37,180 nt of DNA from positions 1 to 37,180 of the forward strand of contig CANJGB010000031.1 of the NCBI GenBank assembly GCA_947473805.1. Reading direction: 5' to 3'. The stretch's first letter is position 1. Each line of letters opens with the position of its first letter. The translations under genes and the position numbers were made by a program. The notes beneath the pieces are model-generated. The model made no database searches and was not told the origin of the DNA. It saw only the letters and a program-made list of their open reading frames with translations. Of the stretch, positions 19,689 to 31,086 are shown piece by piece. The DNA comes from Alphaproteobacteria bacterium (lineage in GTDB: Bacteria; Pseudomonadota; Alphaproteobacteria; Ferrovibrionales; Ferrovibrionaceae).

Positions 19689-20924
19689 CTAGGAGCGATA
19701 GTCCGCGTTGATGTCGATGTAGCCGTGCGTCAGGTCGCAGGTCCAGACACGGGCCCGGCCCTTGCCGATGGCGACATCGACCTCGATCTCGACCTCGCGG
19801 CCCTTAAGGTGCTTGGTGGCCTGCGCCTCGTCATAGCCGGGGCGGACCATGCCCTTCTCGGTAACCTGTTGGCCGCCAAGCTTGAGCACCAACTTGTCGC
19901 GATCGGCCTTCTCGCCCGATTTGCCGATGGCCATGACGACACGGCCCCAGTTTGCGTCCTCGCCGGCAATCGCGGTCTTGACCAGCGGCGAGTTGGCGAT
20001 GCTGAGCGCGATGGTGCGTGCTGCCTTGGCGGTGGCAGCGCCGGTTACGGTAACGGTGATCAGCTTCTGCGCGCCCTCGCCGTCGCGGGCGATCTGCTGC
20101 GCCAAGTCGGCCATAACGCCTTCCAGCGCGCGGACAAAGCCCTTGAGGCGCGGATCGGTCGCGCTGTCGATCTTCTTGTGCTTCGCCTGGCCGGTGGCGA
20201 ACAACAGCACGGTGTCGCTGGTCGAGGTGTCGCTGTCGACGGTCAGGCAGTTGAACGACTGGCCGTTGGCGCGCACCAGCAGCGCCTTCAGCACCGGCGC
20301 CGGCAACTTTGCATCGGTCGCGAGAAAGGCCAGCATGGTCGCCATGTCGGGCGCAATCATGCCCGAGCCCTTGCAGATGCCGTTGATCGTGACCGGCACA
20401 CCGTCGATCTCGCACTTCGCCGTCGCCTTCTTGGCGAAGGTATCGGTGGTGCGGATGGCGTCGGCAGCATCGGCCCAGCGCGCGGCGGCAAACTGCGCCG
20501 GCAGCGGCTGCAGCGCCGCGATCAGCTTCTCGTGCGGCAGGATCTGGCCGATCACGCCGGTCGAGGCCTGCATGACCTCCTTCGGCTTGCAGCCGGTCAA
20601 CTTCGCCACCGCATCGGCCATGGCCTTGATGGCGGCGAGGCCCGCCTTGCCGGTGAACACGTTCGAGCAGCCGGCATTGACCACCAGCGCGCGCGCCTTG
20701 CCACCGGGCAGCACCTTGCGCAGCCACTCGACCGGCGCGCCGGGCATCGACGACTGTGTCAGCAGGCCGGCGACCGTGGTGCCGGCCGGGAATTCCATCA
20801 GCAGCAGGTCGGGCCGGCCCTTGTAACGGGTGCCTGAATTGGTCGTGGCCAGGCGCACCCCGGGAATCGCCGGCAGGACAGCGGGAATTTCGGGGGCGAG
20901 CGGCGAAACGGCATGCTCGGCCAT
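19689..20924 (-). CDS. argJ: Bifunctional glutamate N-acetyltransferase / amino-acid acetyltransferase ArgJ
   Basis: Arginine biosynthesis: transfers acetyl from N-acetylornithine to glutamate and, in bifunctional forms, also uses acetyl-CoA. The 411-residue precursor self-cleaves; the site is visible as A195-T196 in PDMATMLAF, preceded by KGSGM (185-189). T196 becomes the catalytic N-terminal nucleophile of the beta chain. The ATG at 20924 has GGAG upstream at good spacing, and the longer open frame is rejected. mutT follows closely. In several alphaproteobacteria argJ, a parvulin gene and secA are neighbours, as here. Confidence 0.96.
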   Translation of the reverse strand: MAEHAVSPLAPEIPAVLPAIPGVRLATTNSGTRYKGRPDLLLMEFPAGTTVAGLLTQSSMPGAPVEWLRKVLPGGKARALVVNAGCSNVFTGKAGLAAIKAMADAVAKLTGCKPKEVMQASTGVIGQILPHEKLIAALQPLPAQFAAARWADAADAIRTTDTFAKKATAKCEIDGVPVTINGICKGSGMIAPDMATMLAFLATDAKLPAPVLKALLVRANGQSFNCLTVDSDTSTSDTVLLFATGQAKHKKIDSATDPRLKGFVRALEGVMADLAQQIARDGEGAQKLITVTVTGAATAKAARTIALSIANSPLVKTAIAGEDANWGRVVMAIGKSGEKADRDKLVLKLGGQQVTEKGMVRPGYDEAQATKHLKGREVEIEVDVAIGKGRARVWTCDLTHGYIDINADYRS

Positions 20925-21020
20925 GGCGGCTACTCCGGGCAGATGAAGATCAGGCTTTGTGCCGCAGCCGCAGCCCGCCCGCAAGCGCGGGATTGTGTCG
21001 GGACAAGCGGTGGCGAGACG

Positions 21021-21569
21021 TTATTTCGGCACGACCCATCCGATTATCTGCTTCAGTTCGTCTGACGTGAAAGGCTTGTCGGCATTGGCGGTCGCGGAAT
21101 CGCAGTACGTTCCAGCCATGTTCCAGGCATAGCCCTCGTCTTTGGGCGGGCCAAAATTATCGAATGCAAAACAGCGCATTTTGCGCGCGACGAACGTGGC
21201 GACCCAGGCATTGCCCTCGGTGCGAACCGGCGACCACTCGGTCCCTTCGCGCGCGATCTGCGAGGTTCTTTGCGCACGACTCAGAAATTCGTCGGCCTTC
21301 GACGATTTGATGTGAACCTGTGAACTGGGAATGATCCCGCCCACACTGAACCAGTTCGATCCCACCGCGAACCGCAAGCCGGCGCCGGCGCGATAAGTGG
21401 TGCCGCCCGTATAAGCAGGCCCGCCAAGGACATAACATTTCGGACTGGGGGCGCTGATCTTGACTGAAAGCTGGTCGCACGGCGTCTCTTCGGGCTTGTT
21501 ATCCTGCGCCGACGCGGCACCGACACACGACAGGCCAAAAGCTAGAGCCACCGCGAACTTGTTAATCAT
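21021..21569 (-). CDS. Secreted protein of unknown function
   Basis: I do not recognise this family. The 182-residue product has a clear signal peptide (MINKFAVALAFG..., predicted cleavage after AASA near residue 21) and a mature part with four cysteines (C31, C45, C133, C156) that could form two disulfides. It has a Gly/Tyr-rich beta-like stretch near 48-80 and ends GWVVPK. It probably acts in the periplasm or outside the cell. The ATG at 21569 follows purine-rich GGAGGGGGGAGG that can fold into a hairpin (21570-21594). It stands between argJ and the parvulin gene on the same strand. Codon use looks coding, with good third-position GC. Confidence 0.75.
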   Translation of the reverse strand: MINKFAVALAFGLSCVGAASAQDNKPEETPCDQLSVKISAPSPKCYVLGGPAYTGGTTYRAGAGLRFAVGSNWFSVGGIIPSSQVHIKSSKADEFLSRAQRTSQIAREGTEWSPVRTEGNAWVATFVARKMRCFAFDNFGPPKDEGYAWNMAGTYCDSATANADKPFTSDELKQIIGWVVPK

Positions 21570-21594
21570 GGCCTCCCCCCTCCGGAAGGAGGCC
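21570..21594 (-). promoter_or_regulatory. Hairpin covering the ribosome-binding site
   Basis: Just before the ATG at 21569, GGCCTCC (minus strand 21588-21594) can pair with GGAGGCC (21570-21576), a 7-base-pair stem over an 11-base loop. The same CCTCC can instead pair with the other GGAGG (21579-21583) over a 4-base loop. Either fold hides one of two Shine-Dalgarno-like GGAGG copies, so translation may depend on opening the structure. Confidence 0.4.
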
Positions 21595-21641
21595 AGACTA
21601 ATGCGGGTTCAGAACGCCGGCAATTCCCGGAATAATTGATC

Positions 21642-22598
21642 CTACTTGGCGGGCGCCGGGGCGGGCATGCTGTGCGGGGCGTTGCCCTGGGGCATGGCGC
21701 CGCCATGGGGGGAAGCGGGGGGGGCCTCGACCATCTGCTCGACCTTGGCAGACTTGCGCAGGTCGCCGATGACCGTCTGTACAGCGGCCTCGGCCAGGCC
21801 GGTGCGGATTTCCTCGCGCTTCTCCTCGAAGGTCGGCGCCGGCGCGGCGCGGCGGTCTTCGACCTTGATCACATGCCAGCCGAACTGGGTCTGGACGGGG
21901 GTCTTTGTGACCTCGCCCTTCTTCAACGCAAAAGCGGCATTGGCGAATTCGGGGACCATCTGGTCCTTGGTGAAGTAGCCGAGGTCGCCGCCATTATTGG
22001 CCGACGGGCCGGTCGAACGCTTCTTCGACACTTCGGCGAAATCCGCGCCCTTGTTTACTTCCTCGATCGCGGCCTTCGCCTCGGCCTCGGTCTTGACCAG
22101 GATGTGGCGCGCCTTGACCTCTTCGACCGGCGGCTGGTTTTTCACGGACTTGTCGTATTCGGCCCGCAGCTTGGCATCGGTCAGGCCCTTTTCGACCTCA
22201 CGGGTGAGGTAGACGTCCTGCAGCACGCGCTCGCGCGTCGCGGCCAGGCGCTTCTTGACCGCCGGGTCATCCGCGACCTTCGCCTTCTCGGCCGCCTGGG
22301 CCAGGATCTTGCCGTCGATCATCCGCTCCAGAACCGGCACGAACAGCGCGTCCGGCGGCACGCCCCGGTACTGCTCGGGAAGCGCCTCGATGGTCAGCAG
22401 AACCTCGGACCGGCGGATGTCCACGCCGTTCACTTTGGCAACCACCGGGTCGCCGGTTTTCGGCAGCATCTGCGGCGTGGGCTTCTGGCCTTGGGCCAGG
22501 GCGGGGGCCACGAGGGAACCAGGCAGTACAAAGGCCGTTGCAAGGCTGGCCGCCAGCAGAACGGGCGCGGTGGCGGCAAGACGGGGCAATCGGAACAT
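21642..22598 (-). CDS. Periplasmic parvulin-type peptidyl-prolyl isomerase
   Basis: Predicted exported foldase related to SurA/PrsA. The 318-residue protein has an N-terminal signal (MFRLPRLAATAPVLLAAS..., likely cut after APALA near 35), a helical SurA-N-like region (about 50-155) and a parvulin domain (about 160-248) with the hallmarks KARHILVKT, GDLGYFTKDQMVPEF and GWHVIKV. A Pro/Ala/Met-rich tail ends the protein. The ATG at 22598 has AGGA upstream; the open frame further upstream crosses the intergenic region and is rejected. It is divergent from secA, whose product exports such proteins. A TATAAG at 22644-22649 (minus) could be a -10. Confidence 0.92.
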   Translation of the reverse strand: MFRLPRLAATAPVLLAASLATAFVLPGSLVAPALAQGQKPTPQMLPKTGDPVVAKVNGVDIRRSEVLLTIEALPEQYRGVPPDALFVPVLERMIDGKILAQAAEKAKVADDPAVKKRLAATRERVLQDVYLTREVEKGLTDAKLRAEYDKSVKNQPPVEEVKARHILVKTEAEAKAAIEEVNKGADFAEVSKKRSTGPSANNGGDLGYFTKDQMVPEFANAAFALKKGEVTKTPVQTQFGWHVIKVEDRRAAPAPTFEEKREEIRTGLAEAAVQTVIGDLRKSAKVEQMVEAPPASPHGGAMPQGNAPHSMPAPAPAK

Positions 22599-22712
22599 CG
22601 TGAAATCCTTGGGTGTGGGCCGGTCGCGGCGGGTGGGACGCAACTTATACGTTTTCGGCAAGGCGGCAAGGCGTGCCCCGGAATCGTGGCACTTTCGGGG
22701 CGTCCCGCCGCG

Positions 22713-22741
22713 TTGACAGGGTGCCCCCCGGACCTTATCTG
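22713..22741 (+). promoter_or_regulatory. Candidate secA promoter
   Basis: A perfect TTGACA -35 (22713-22718) is followed after 17 bases by TATCTG (22736-22741). Transcription would start near 22748, about 50 bases before the secA ATG, which carries GGAG at seven bases. I see no SecM-like leader peptide in this short leader. Confidence 0.55.
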
Positions 22742-22797
22742 TCACGGGCGGTCGGCCGCTTTCCTCTTCGCCCGCCCATACTGTCACGGAGAATTTC

Positions 22798-25474
<2,677 letters not shown>

Positions 25475-25485
<11 letters not shown>

Positions 25486-25828
25486 GGCACGCCTCGAAGC
25501 CGAGGCCGAAGCGGCAAAGGCGAAGCAAGCAGACCAGCAGCGCCGCGCGATCTATGCGCTGGGCGTGGTGCTGGTCGTGCTGGGTTTCGCCTATATGGGC
25601 CTGATCTGGATTTTGAACAAACGCGACATCGTGCCGATTCCCTCAGAGGGGATGTCGAAGTGGCTGACGCTGTTCATCCTGGGCGTGCCGGCTCTGTCGT
25701 TTTTCTATACCGGCCAGACGCTACGTCGCCACGGGCACAGCACCGATCCCGGCGGCCTGCCGCCAATCGTCATGCCCTTCATCCTGGCGGCAGCGGCGAT
25801 CGGCTACTCCGTCTTATTCCGGGCCTAG
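25475..25828 (+). CDS. Small membrane protein of unknown function
   Basis: A 117-residue protein that I do not assign to a named family. It has a charged Ala/Lys/Glu-rich helix at 1-24, then hydrophobic segments at about 26-46, 62-78 and 97-115, so two or three membrane helices. The start is GTG at 25475 inside the last codons of secA; no other in-frame start lies before the first helix, and there is no strong ribosome-binding site, which points to translational coupling with secA. It ends seven bases before the convergent SnoaL-like gene. A role in the Sec system is only suggested by position. Confidence 0.72.
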
Positions 25829-25834
25829 ACCGAC

Positions 25835-26365
25835 CTATTTCTGCAGCCGCGGAAACATCGACAGGTGGGTATAAAGCAGGTCCTGCGCATCGGAGCGCGC
25901 ATCCGGCGTGCCGGCCGGCGTGGGCACCAGGCCAGGCACCGTCACCGGCCGCTTCCACGTCCAGTCCTGCACCAGGCGGCGATAGGTAAAGCGCCACTTG
26001 CCGTCGGCGCAGCGCCGGTAGCGGTCGAGGTAGCGGCCGCCTGAAATGACTTCCTCCTGCGGCATGCTCTTGGTGCGATGATAAGTGATCTTGTAGATCT
26101 CGCCCTCGCCTACGTCGCCTTCGACCGCAAAGATCGTATTGGTCACGCTGTGCAGCGTGGAATCCCAGGTTTCCAGAATCGACGGCAGCCACGCCACATA
26201 CTCGTCGGCAGAGCCCTTGAACATGTGGCCGTGGTCATCGATGGCGTCGTCGGTATAGAGCGAGCGCATCAGCGCATAGTCGTGCCGGTCGGCCGCGCGG
26301 CCGTAGATATAGACCAGCTCCTGCAGCTCAGACTTGTCCATCCACATCTGGATCTTGGCGTCCAT
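25835..26365 (-). CDS. SnoaL-like / NTF2-fold domain protein
   Basis: A 176-residue protein of the SnoaL-like family (NTF2 fold), which includes isomerases, dehydratases and ring-hydroxylating dioxygenase small-subunit relatives. Characteristic segments are ELQELVYIYGRAADRHDYALM, the DDAIDDHG pocket stretch and YLDRYRRCADGKWRFTYR. The conserved Tyr, Asp and His in the first helices match the catalytic dyad region of steroid-isomerase-like members, but the substrate is unknown. Its ATG (26365) overlaps the accA stop by one base, with GGAGGG upstream, so it is probably in one transcript with accA. Confidence 0.82.
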   Translation of the reverse strand: MDAKIQMWMDKSELQELVYIYGRAADRHDYALMRSLYTDDAIDDHGHMFKGSADEYVAWLPSILETWDSTLHSVTNTIFAVEGDVGEGEIYKITYHRTKSMPQEEVISGGRYLDRYRRCADGKWRFTYRRLVQDWTWKRPVTVPGLVPTPAGTPDARSDAQDLLYTHLSMFPRLQK

Positions 26366-27318
26366 CAGTTCAGGCCCTCCCGGCCCATGTCGAGAAATTT
26401 CCGCCGGCGGTCTTCGCGCAGCCGTGCGGGATCAAGTGGTTCAAGTGCCATGAGGTGCTTGGCGACAGCGTCGCCCAGCGCCTCGATCATGGCAGCGGCG
26501 TCACGGTGCGCGCCGCCCAGCGGCTCGCGGACCACTTCATCAACAACCTTCAGCCGCAGCAGATCAGACGCCGTGATCTTCAAGGCATCAGCGGCGTCCT
26601 GCGCCTTGTCGGCGGCGTTCCACAGGATCGCGGCGCCGCCCTCGGGGCTGATGACCGAATAGACCGCGTGTTCCAGCATCAGAACGCGGTTGGCCGCCGC
26701 CAGCGCGACGGCGCCACCTGACCCACCCTCACCCACGATGGCCGCGATAAGCGGCACCTGCAGGTCGAGGCAGCACTCGATGGAACGGGCAATGGCTTCG
26801 GCCTGGCCGCGCTCCTCGGCGCCGACGCCGGGATAGGCGCCCGGCGTATCGACCAGCGCAATTACAGGCAGGCGAAAGCGTTCGGCCAGGCGCATGAGGC
26901 GGATGGCCTTGCGATAGCCTTCAGGCTTCGCCATGCCAAAATTGTGCTTCACGCGGCCCTCGGTTCCGCGGCCCTTCTCATGCCCGATGAACATGACCGA
27001 GCGGCCGCGGAAACGGCCGATGCCGCCGTGGATCGCATTATCGTCAGCGAAGGCGCGGTCGCCGGCCAGCGGCATGAAGTCGGTGACGAGTGCCGCAACA
27101 TAGTCGGCGAAGTGTGGCCGGTCCTGGTGACGCGCGACTTGCGTTTTCTGCCACGGCGTCAGCTTGGCGTAGATCGCCTTGAGCTGCTCCTGCGCCTTGG
27201 CCTCGAGCCGCGTCACCTCTGTCTGGTCGGTGTCACCGGCATCGGCGACACGCCTCAGGTCGCGCAGACGGCTGTCGATCTCGGCGACGGGTTTTTCGAA
27301 ATCGAGATACACGCTCAT
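26365..27318 (-). CDS. accA: Acetyl-CoA carboxylase carboxyltransferase subunit alpha
   Basis: Alpha half of the carboxyltransferase that moves CO2 from biotin-BCCP to acetyl-CoA to make malonyl-CoA for fatty-acid synthesis; it works with AccD, not present here. The 317-residue protein has the N-terminal AccA helix (LDFEKPVAEID), DTPGAYPG (157-164) and the oxyanion-hole stretch GEGGSGGA (196-203). Length is normal. It starts two bases after the malyl-CoA lyase stop, so mcl, accA and the SnoaL-like gene appear co-transcribed. Confidence 0.97.
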   Translation of the reverse strand: MSVYLDFEKPVAEIDSRLRDLRRVADAGDTDQTEVTRLEAKAQEQLKAIYAKLTPWQKTQVARHQDRPHFADYVAALVTDFMPLAGDRAFADDNAIHGGIGRFRGRSVMFIGHEKGRGTEGRVKHNFGMAKPEGYRKAIRLMRLAERFRLPVIALVDTPGAYPGVGAEERGQAEAIARSIECCLDLQVPLIAAIVGEGGSGGAVALAAANRVLMLEHAVYSVISPEGGAAILWNAADKAQDAADALKITASDLLRLKVVDEVVREPLGGAHRDAAAMIEALGDAVAKHLMALEPLDPARLREDRRRKFLDMGREGLN

Positions 27319-27320
27319 GC

Positions 27321-28313
27321 TCAGCTCGCTGCTTTCGCTGCAATACGGTCGGCCTGGTTGACCAGCGCCTCGGCCTGGCGGATCGACGCGTAGTCAATCA
27401 GCTTGCCTTCCAGCGCCACGGCGCCACGGCCCTCGGCAATGGCCTGCTTCATGGCCTCGAGAATACGCCGGGCCTTGGCGACCTCGGCCACATCGGGCGT
27501 GAACAGTTCGTTGGCCAGGTCGATCTGGCTCGGATGGATGGCCCACTTTCCCTCGCAGCCCAGCACCGCGGCGCGGTTGGCATGCGCGCGGAAACCATCA
27601 GTGTCCGAGAAATCGCCGAACGGCCCGTCAATCGGGCGCAGGCCGTTGGCGCGGCAGGCGACGACGATGCGCGAAATGGCGTAGTGCCACATGTCGCCCC
27701 AGTGAAAGTCGCGGGCCTTGTCGCCATCCTTGTCGGTCAGCACGCCATACAGCTTGTTCGGGCCGCCGATGCCGACGGTGCGCGCCCGCGTGGACGCCGC
27801 ATAATCGGCGACGCCGAAATGCAGGCTTTCCAGGCGCGGGCTGGACGCCGCGATCTCGCTGATATTCTGCATGCCCAATGCGGTCTCGATGATGACCTCG
27901 ATGCCGATCTTCTTCTTGATGCCCTTGGCCAGTTCGATCTGGCTCAGCAGCATATCGACGGCGTAAACATCGGCGGCAGTGCCAACCTTCGGGATCATGA
28001 CCATGTCGAGCTTGTGGCCGGCCTGTTCCACCACATCGACGATGTCGCGATATGCAAACTGCGTGTCGAGGCCGTTGATGCGGACCGACACGCTCTTGCC
28101 CTTGCCCTGCCAGTCGATGTCGTTCAGCGCCTGGATCACATTCTTGCGCGCCGGCTCCTTGTCCTGCACGGCAACCGCGTCCTCGAGATCGAGGAACACC
28201 ACGTCGGCCTTGCCGCCCGCAGCCTTCTCGAAGAACTTCGGACTGGACCCGGGGACGGCCAATTCGCAGCGATTCAGGCGCGGAACGGGCGGCGGCGTGA
28301 CCTTGAAACTCAT
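27321..28313 (-). CDS. mcl1: L-malyl-CoA/beta-methylmalyl-CoA lyase
   Basis: HpcH/HpaI (CitE-like) family CoA-ester lyase. Members of this clade cleave beta-methylmalyl-CoA to glyoxylate and propionyl-CoA in the ethylmalonyl-CoA pathway and malyl-CoA to acetyl-CoA and glyoxylate. The 330-residue protein shows VFLDLEDAV (39-47), the CoA/Mg site GIEVIIETALGMQN and FGVADYAAS, and ends with a C-terminal lid helix. The length and full-length similarity to Rhodobacter Mcl1 favour this over citrate lyase subunit CitE. It is paired with accA. None of the other ethylmalonyl-CoA pathway genes is in this window. Confidence 0.85.
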   Translation of the reverse strand: MSFKVTPPPVPRLNRCELAVPGSSPKFFEKAAGGKADVVFLDLEDAVAVQDKEPARKNVIQALNDIDWQGKGKSVSVRINGLDTQFAYRDIVDVVEQAGHKLDMVMIPKVGTAADVYAVDMLLSQIELAKGIKKKIGIEVIIETALGMQNISEIAASSPRLESLHFGVADYAASTRARTVGIGGPNKLYGVLTDKDGDKARDFHWGDMWHYAISRIVVACRANGLRPIDGPFGDFSDTDGFRAHANRAAVLGCEGKWAIHPSQIDLANELFTPDVAEVAKARRILEAMKQAIAEGRGAVALEGKLIDYASIRQAEALVNQADRIAAKAAS

Positions 28314-28378
28314 CCAGGGCTCCGGACCATGTCAGGATTGTTGCGTTGCAGCGAAACTGGCACGGAGGGCACGCGGGG

Positions 28379-29305
28379 TCAATCCGCCCCGTCCGGGCGC
28401 GCCAGGGGGTGGTGCGACTGGACCAAGGCCTTCAGGCGTTCGGCCAGAACATGGGTGTAAATCTGAGTCGTCGAGATGTCGGCGTGGCCCAGCAATTGCT
28501 GTACGGCGCGCAGGTCCGCCCCATGTGCCAACAGGTGGCTGGCAAAGGCGTGGCGCAGCACGTGCGGCGACAATTTTCCCGGGTCGAGATTGGCCTTCAG
28601 CGCCGCTTCCTTGAGCCACAGGGCAAAGGCCTGCCGCGTGATGTGGCCGCTGTCGCCGCGTGAAGGAAACAGCCAGCGCGATGGTTCGTCATCTTTCAGG
28701 AACTGCGGGCGCACATCCAGATAGGCATCGAGTGCAGTCCGGGCCGCATCGCCGATGGGCACCAGCCGCTCCTTGCTGCCCTTACCGCGCACGCGCAGGA
28801 AACTATCCTGTTCGCGCGGCAGCGGCCATGGCAGGCCTACCAGTTCCGAGACGCGCAGGCCGGTCGCATAGAGCAGTTCCAGCAGGCAAGTCAGTCTCTT
28901 GCCCTCGGGCGACTCATCGGCATGCACGAGATCGAGCAGCGAGCCTACGTCGGGCTCGCTCATCACCTTGGGCAGCGCGCGCGCGCGCCGCGGTGCGTCG
29001 AGTATCGCCGAGGGGTCATCGGCGCGTATCCCGTCGCCGAGGAGAAACCGATAGAACTGTCGAAGAGCAGACAGTCGCCGCGCCTGGGTACTGGCGGCCA
29101 GACCGGCGTCGTTGAGCCGGGCCAGGTAGGCGCGCAAGGCCGTACTGTCAGCCTTCGCCGTCTCCAAGCCTTGCTTGGTCAGAAAGGCCGCAAGATCGTC
29201 GAGGTCGCGACGATAGGCGTCGATGGTGTTGCGGCTGGCGCCGCGCTCGGCCGCCAGCATCTCCAGGAACGTCTCGACGTGGGCCGCACCCGACACGCGG
29301 GTCAC
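28379..29305 (-). CDS. xerD: Site-specific tyrosine recombinase XerD
   Basis: Tyrosine recombinase that with XerC resolves chromosome dimers at dif. The 308-residue protein has the SAM-like N-terminal core-binding domain (about 1-95) and a catalytic domain with the full set R151, K175, H248, R251, H274 and nucleophile Y283. The C-terminal tail is typical of Xer proteins. The start is GTG at 29305, overlapping the upstream gene stop as GTGA. It is called XerD rather than XerC from its neighbourhood next to aroK/aroB. It is a housekeeping recombinase; no mobile element is seen around it. Confidence 0.92.
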   Translation of the reverse strand: MTRVSGAAHVETFLEMLAAERGASRNTIDAYRRDLDDLAAFLTKQGLETAKADSTALRAYLARLNDAGLAASTQARRLSALRQFYRFLLGDGIRADDPSAILDAPRRARALPKVMSEPDVGSLLDLVHADESPEGKRLTCLLELLYATGLRVSELVGLPWPLPREQDSFLRVRGKGSKERLVPIGDAARTALDAYLDVRPQFLKDDEPSRWLFPSRGDSGHITRQAFALWLKEAALKANLDPGKLSPHVLRHAFASHLLAHGADLRAVQQLLGHADISTTQIYTHVLAERLKALVQSHHPLARPDGAD

Positions 29306-31086
29306 ACGCCCCGGGCCAGCGCCGCCTCCAGCGCCAGCGCGCGCGCATCACTGTCGAGGCCGACCTTGCGCAAGCTGGCCAGCACCGTGCCAAGCGTCGC
29401 CGCATCAAGGCCCGCCGGACCACCACGACCGAGAACGAGAAGCGCATACAGGACCGTCTCGCCGCGCCGGGCGCCGTCGGCCGCGCGCTGCATTCCGCGC
29501 ACCGCCACGGGTGAAGCCGCACGCTCGCTGGCTGCTGCAGCGTTCGGCGGAACATCCGCCCAAGCTGAATCCGGGACCGCGTAACCCAGCGCCTCGAACG
29601 CAAACAGCAGCGTCGCGGAACGTCGCTGTCGCAGCAGTGCGGCAATGTCTTTCTGGCTCTCCACCCAGGCCTGCCAGCGTGCCGGGTCGAAACCATTGGA
29701 ACCACCGGCATCGGCCAGAAGCACCAGCGGCCAGATCGAGGCGACCGTGGCAGCGGCGTCCTTGTCCACCTCTGCGGGACGCGCGCGGGCCCATGCATAC
29801 CACTGGCGCGCGGCACGCTGGTCCCCGGCGGCGACGAGGGCGCGGTAGATGTCGGCAGCGGCGAAACCCAGTTCCTCGGACACTGGCAATTCGCGCGTCA
29901 TCGGCAGTGTCGCGTCAGCCATGGCCGGGAGCTGCCCGTTCCGCGCCGCCAACACCCAGGCGCGCCGCAACGCTTCAGCCCGGACGATCGGCACCGATTG
30001 CGCCGCCGCCGCCTGAAAGGCCAAGGCGCGGGCCCGCGCCGGATTGGCGTCCAGCTTGGCCAGGGAGGCCGTCGGGTCGCGCTTTTCCTCGGGCGTGAAC
30101 GTTATGGCCGCATAGGCCTTGGCCAGCGCATCACCCGCCAGAGCACCGGCAGTTTCCGCGCCCTCGGCCGCAATCACGCGCTGGTCGGCATCGCCGCCAG
30201 CCAAATCGAGCAAAGCCGCCTGGACGGCAGGCGGTGCATCGGCAAAGGCATCAGCCGGCGTCGGCCGTTTTGTCGCGCGCAACATGGCGAGGTTGAGCGG
30301 TCCGGGCTGGGTCAGGGACTCGAGCTTGCCGGCACGCGGATTGACAAGAATGTCGGCCAGGGTGAGGAAACCCGTGTCGTCGATGCCCTGTTCACGCAGC
30401 AACGTCAGCGAGAGCGCGGCGGCGTTGAGATCATTGTCCAGCACCCGGCAGAGAAAGCCGGACTTGAGCCAATAGGGATCAAGGTCTTCACGCACCCAGC
30501 GCTGCGCCGTGGTGCAGGCCGAGGCATTTTCGTTGCGGAGCCAGGCGGCATCAGCCGCCGCCCGCGCCAGGCGCGGATCGTTCAGAGTGGCGGGCGCAAG
30601 CCGGGACAGCGCAAGCCCCGCCTCGACCTGACCGAGGGCGACCAGGCGCTCGACCCGAAGGCCGAGCAGGCTTTTCGCAATGGGCTGGCCCTCGGGCACC
30701 GTCGCCGCGGTACGCAGTAGGCGCAACTGCATCGCCCGGGTGGCAGCCGAGCCACGGGTCGGCTCGATCAGCAACAAGCCGCGCTCCACCTGCGCGCGGT
30801 CGGAGCCACGCCACATATCGGGACCATAGCTGCCGGCAGCCTCGTCGGTCAGCGTACCGACCGACGACACGTCGGGCGCCTGGAGGGGTACGACCTGGAC
30901 AGGCGCGGATTCCACCGCCGGGCGCTCGCCCTCCGGCACCGCCTGGGCCGGCGTCTCGCCGGACGGCTGGACGATGAGGGGGACCTGGGGACGCTGGGCC
31001 GGGATCAGCTGGATCGGCTGCGCCGAAGCCGGCAATACCAGCAGCGCCAGCGCCGCTGCGGCGGCGCTACTTACCCAGCCGGTCAT
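29302..31086 (-). CDS. Large secreted helical protein of unknown function
   Basis: I do not recognise a named family. The 594-residue product has a signal peptide (MTGWVSSAAAAALALLVLPASA, cleaved near residue 22), a Pro/Gln/Val-rich linker (about 23-90), then about 500 residues of Ala/Leu-rich helices without transmembrane segments, reminiscent of TPR or HEAT-like alpha-solenoids. It should be periplasmic. The ATG at 31086 lies inside the upstream 45-residue gene (20-base overlap), and its stop overlaps xerD by four bases, so all three are probably co-translated. Its presence between xerD and aroK suggests a conserved but uncharacterised cell-envelope role; that is inference. Confidence 0.75.
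   Translation of the reverse strand: MTGWVSSAAAAALALLVLPASAQPIQLIPAQRPQVPLIVQPSGETPAQAVPEGERPAVESAPVQVVPLQAPDVSSVGTLTDEAAGSYGPDMWRGSDRAQVERGLLLIEPTRGSAATRAMQLRLLRTAATVPEGQPIAKSLLGLRVERLVALGQVEAGLALSRLAPATLNDPRLARAAADAAWLRNENASACTTAQRWVREDLDPYWLKSGFLCRVLDNDLNAAALSLTLLREQGIDDTGFLTLADILVNPRAGKLESLTQPGPLNLAMLRATKRPTPADAFADAPPAVQAALLDLAGGDADQRVIAAEGAETAGALAGDALAKAYAAITFTPEEKRDPTASLAKLDANPARARALAFQAAAAQSVPIVRAEALRRAWVLAARNGQLPAMADATLPMTRELPVSEELGFAAADIYRALVAAGDQRAARQWYAWARARPAEVDKDAAATVASIWPLVLLADAGGSNGFDPARWQAWVESQKDIAALLRQRRSATLLFAFEALGYAVPDSAWADVPPNAAAASERAASPVAVRGMQRAADGARRGETVLYALLVLGRGGPAGLDAATLGTVLASLRKVGLDSDARALALEAALARGV

Noticed and set aside
28379-29305. Tyrosine recombinase as a sign of an integrated element
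   Set aside because: It is a XerD-type housekeeping recombinase in conserved aroK/aroB surroundings; no attachment repeats, tRNA target or phage genes are present.
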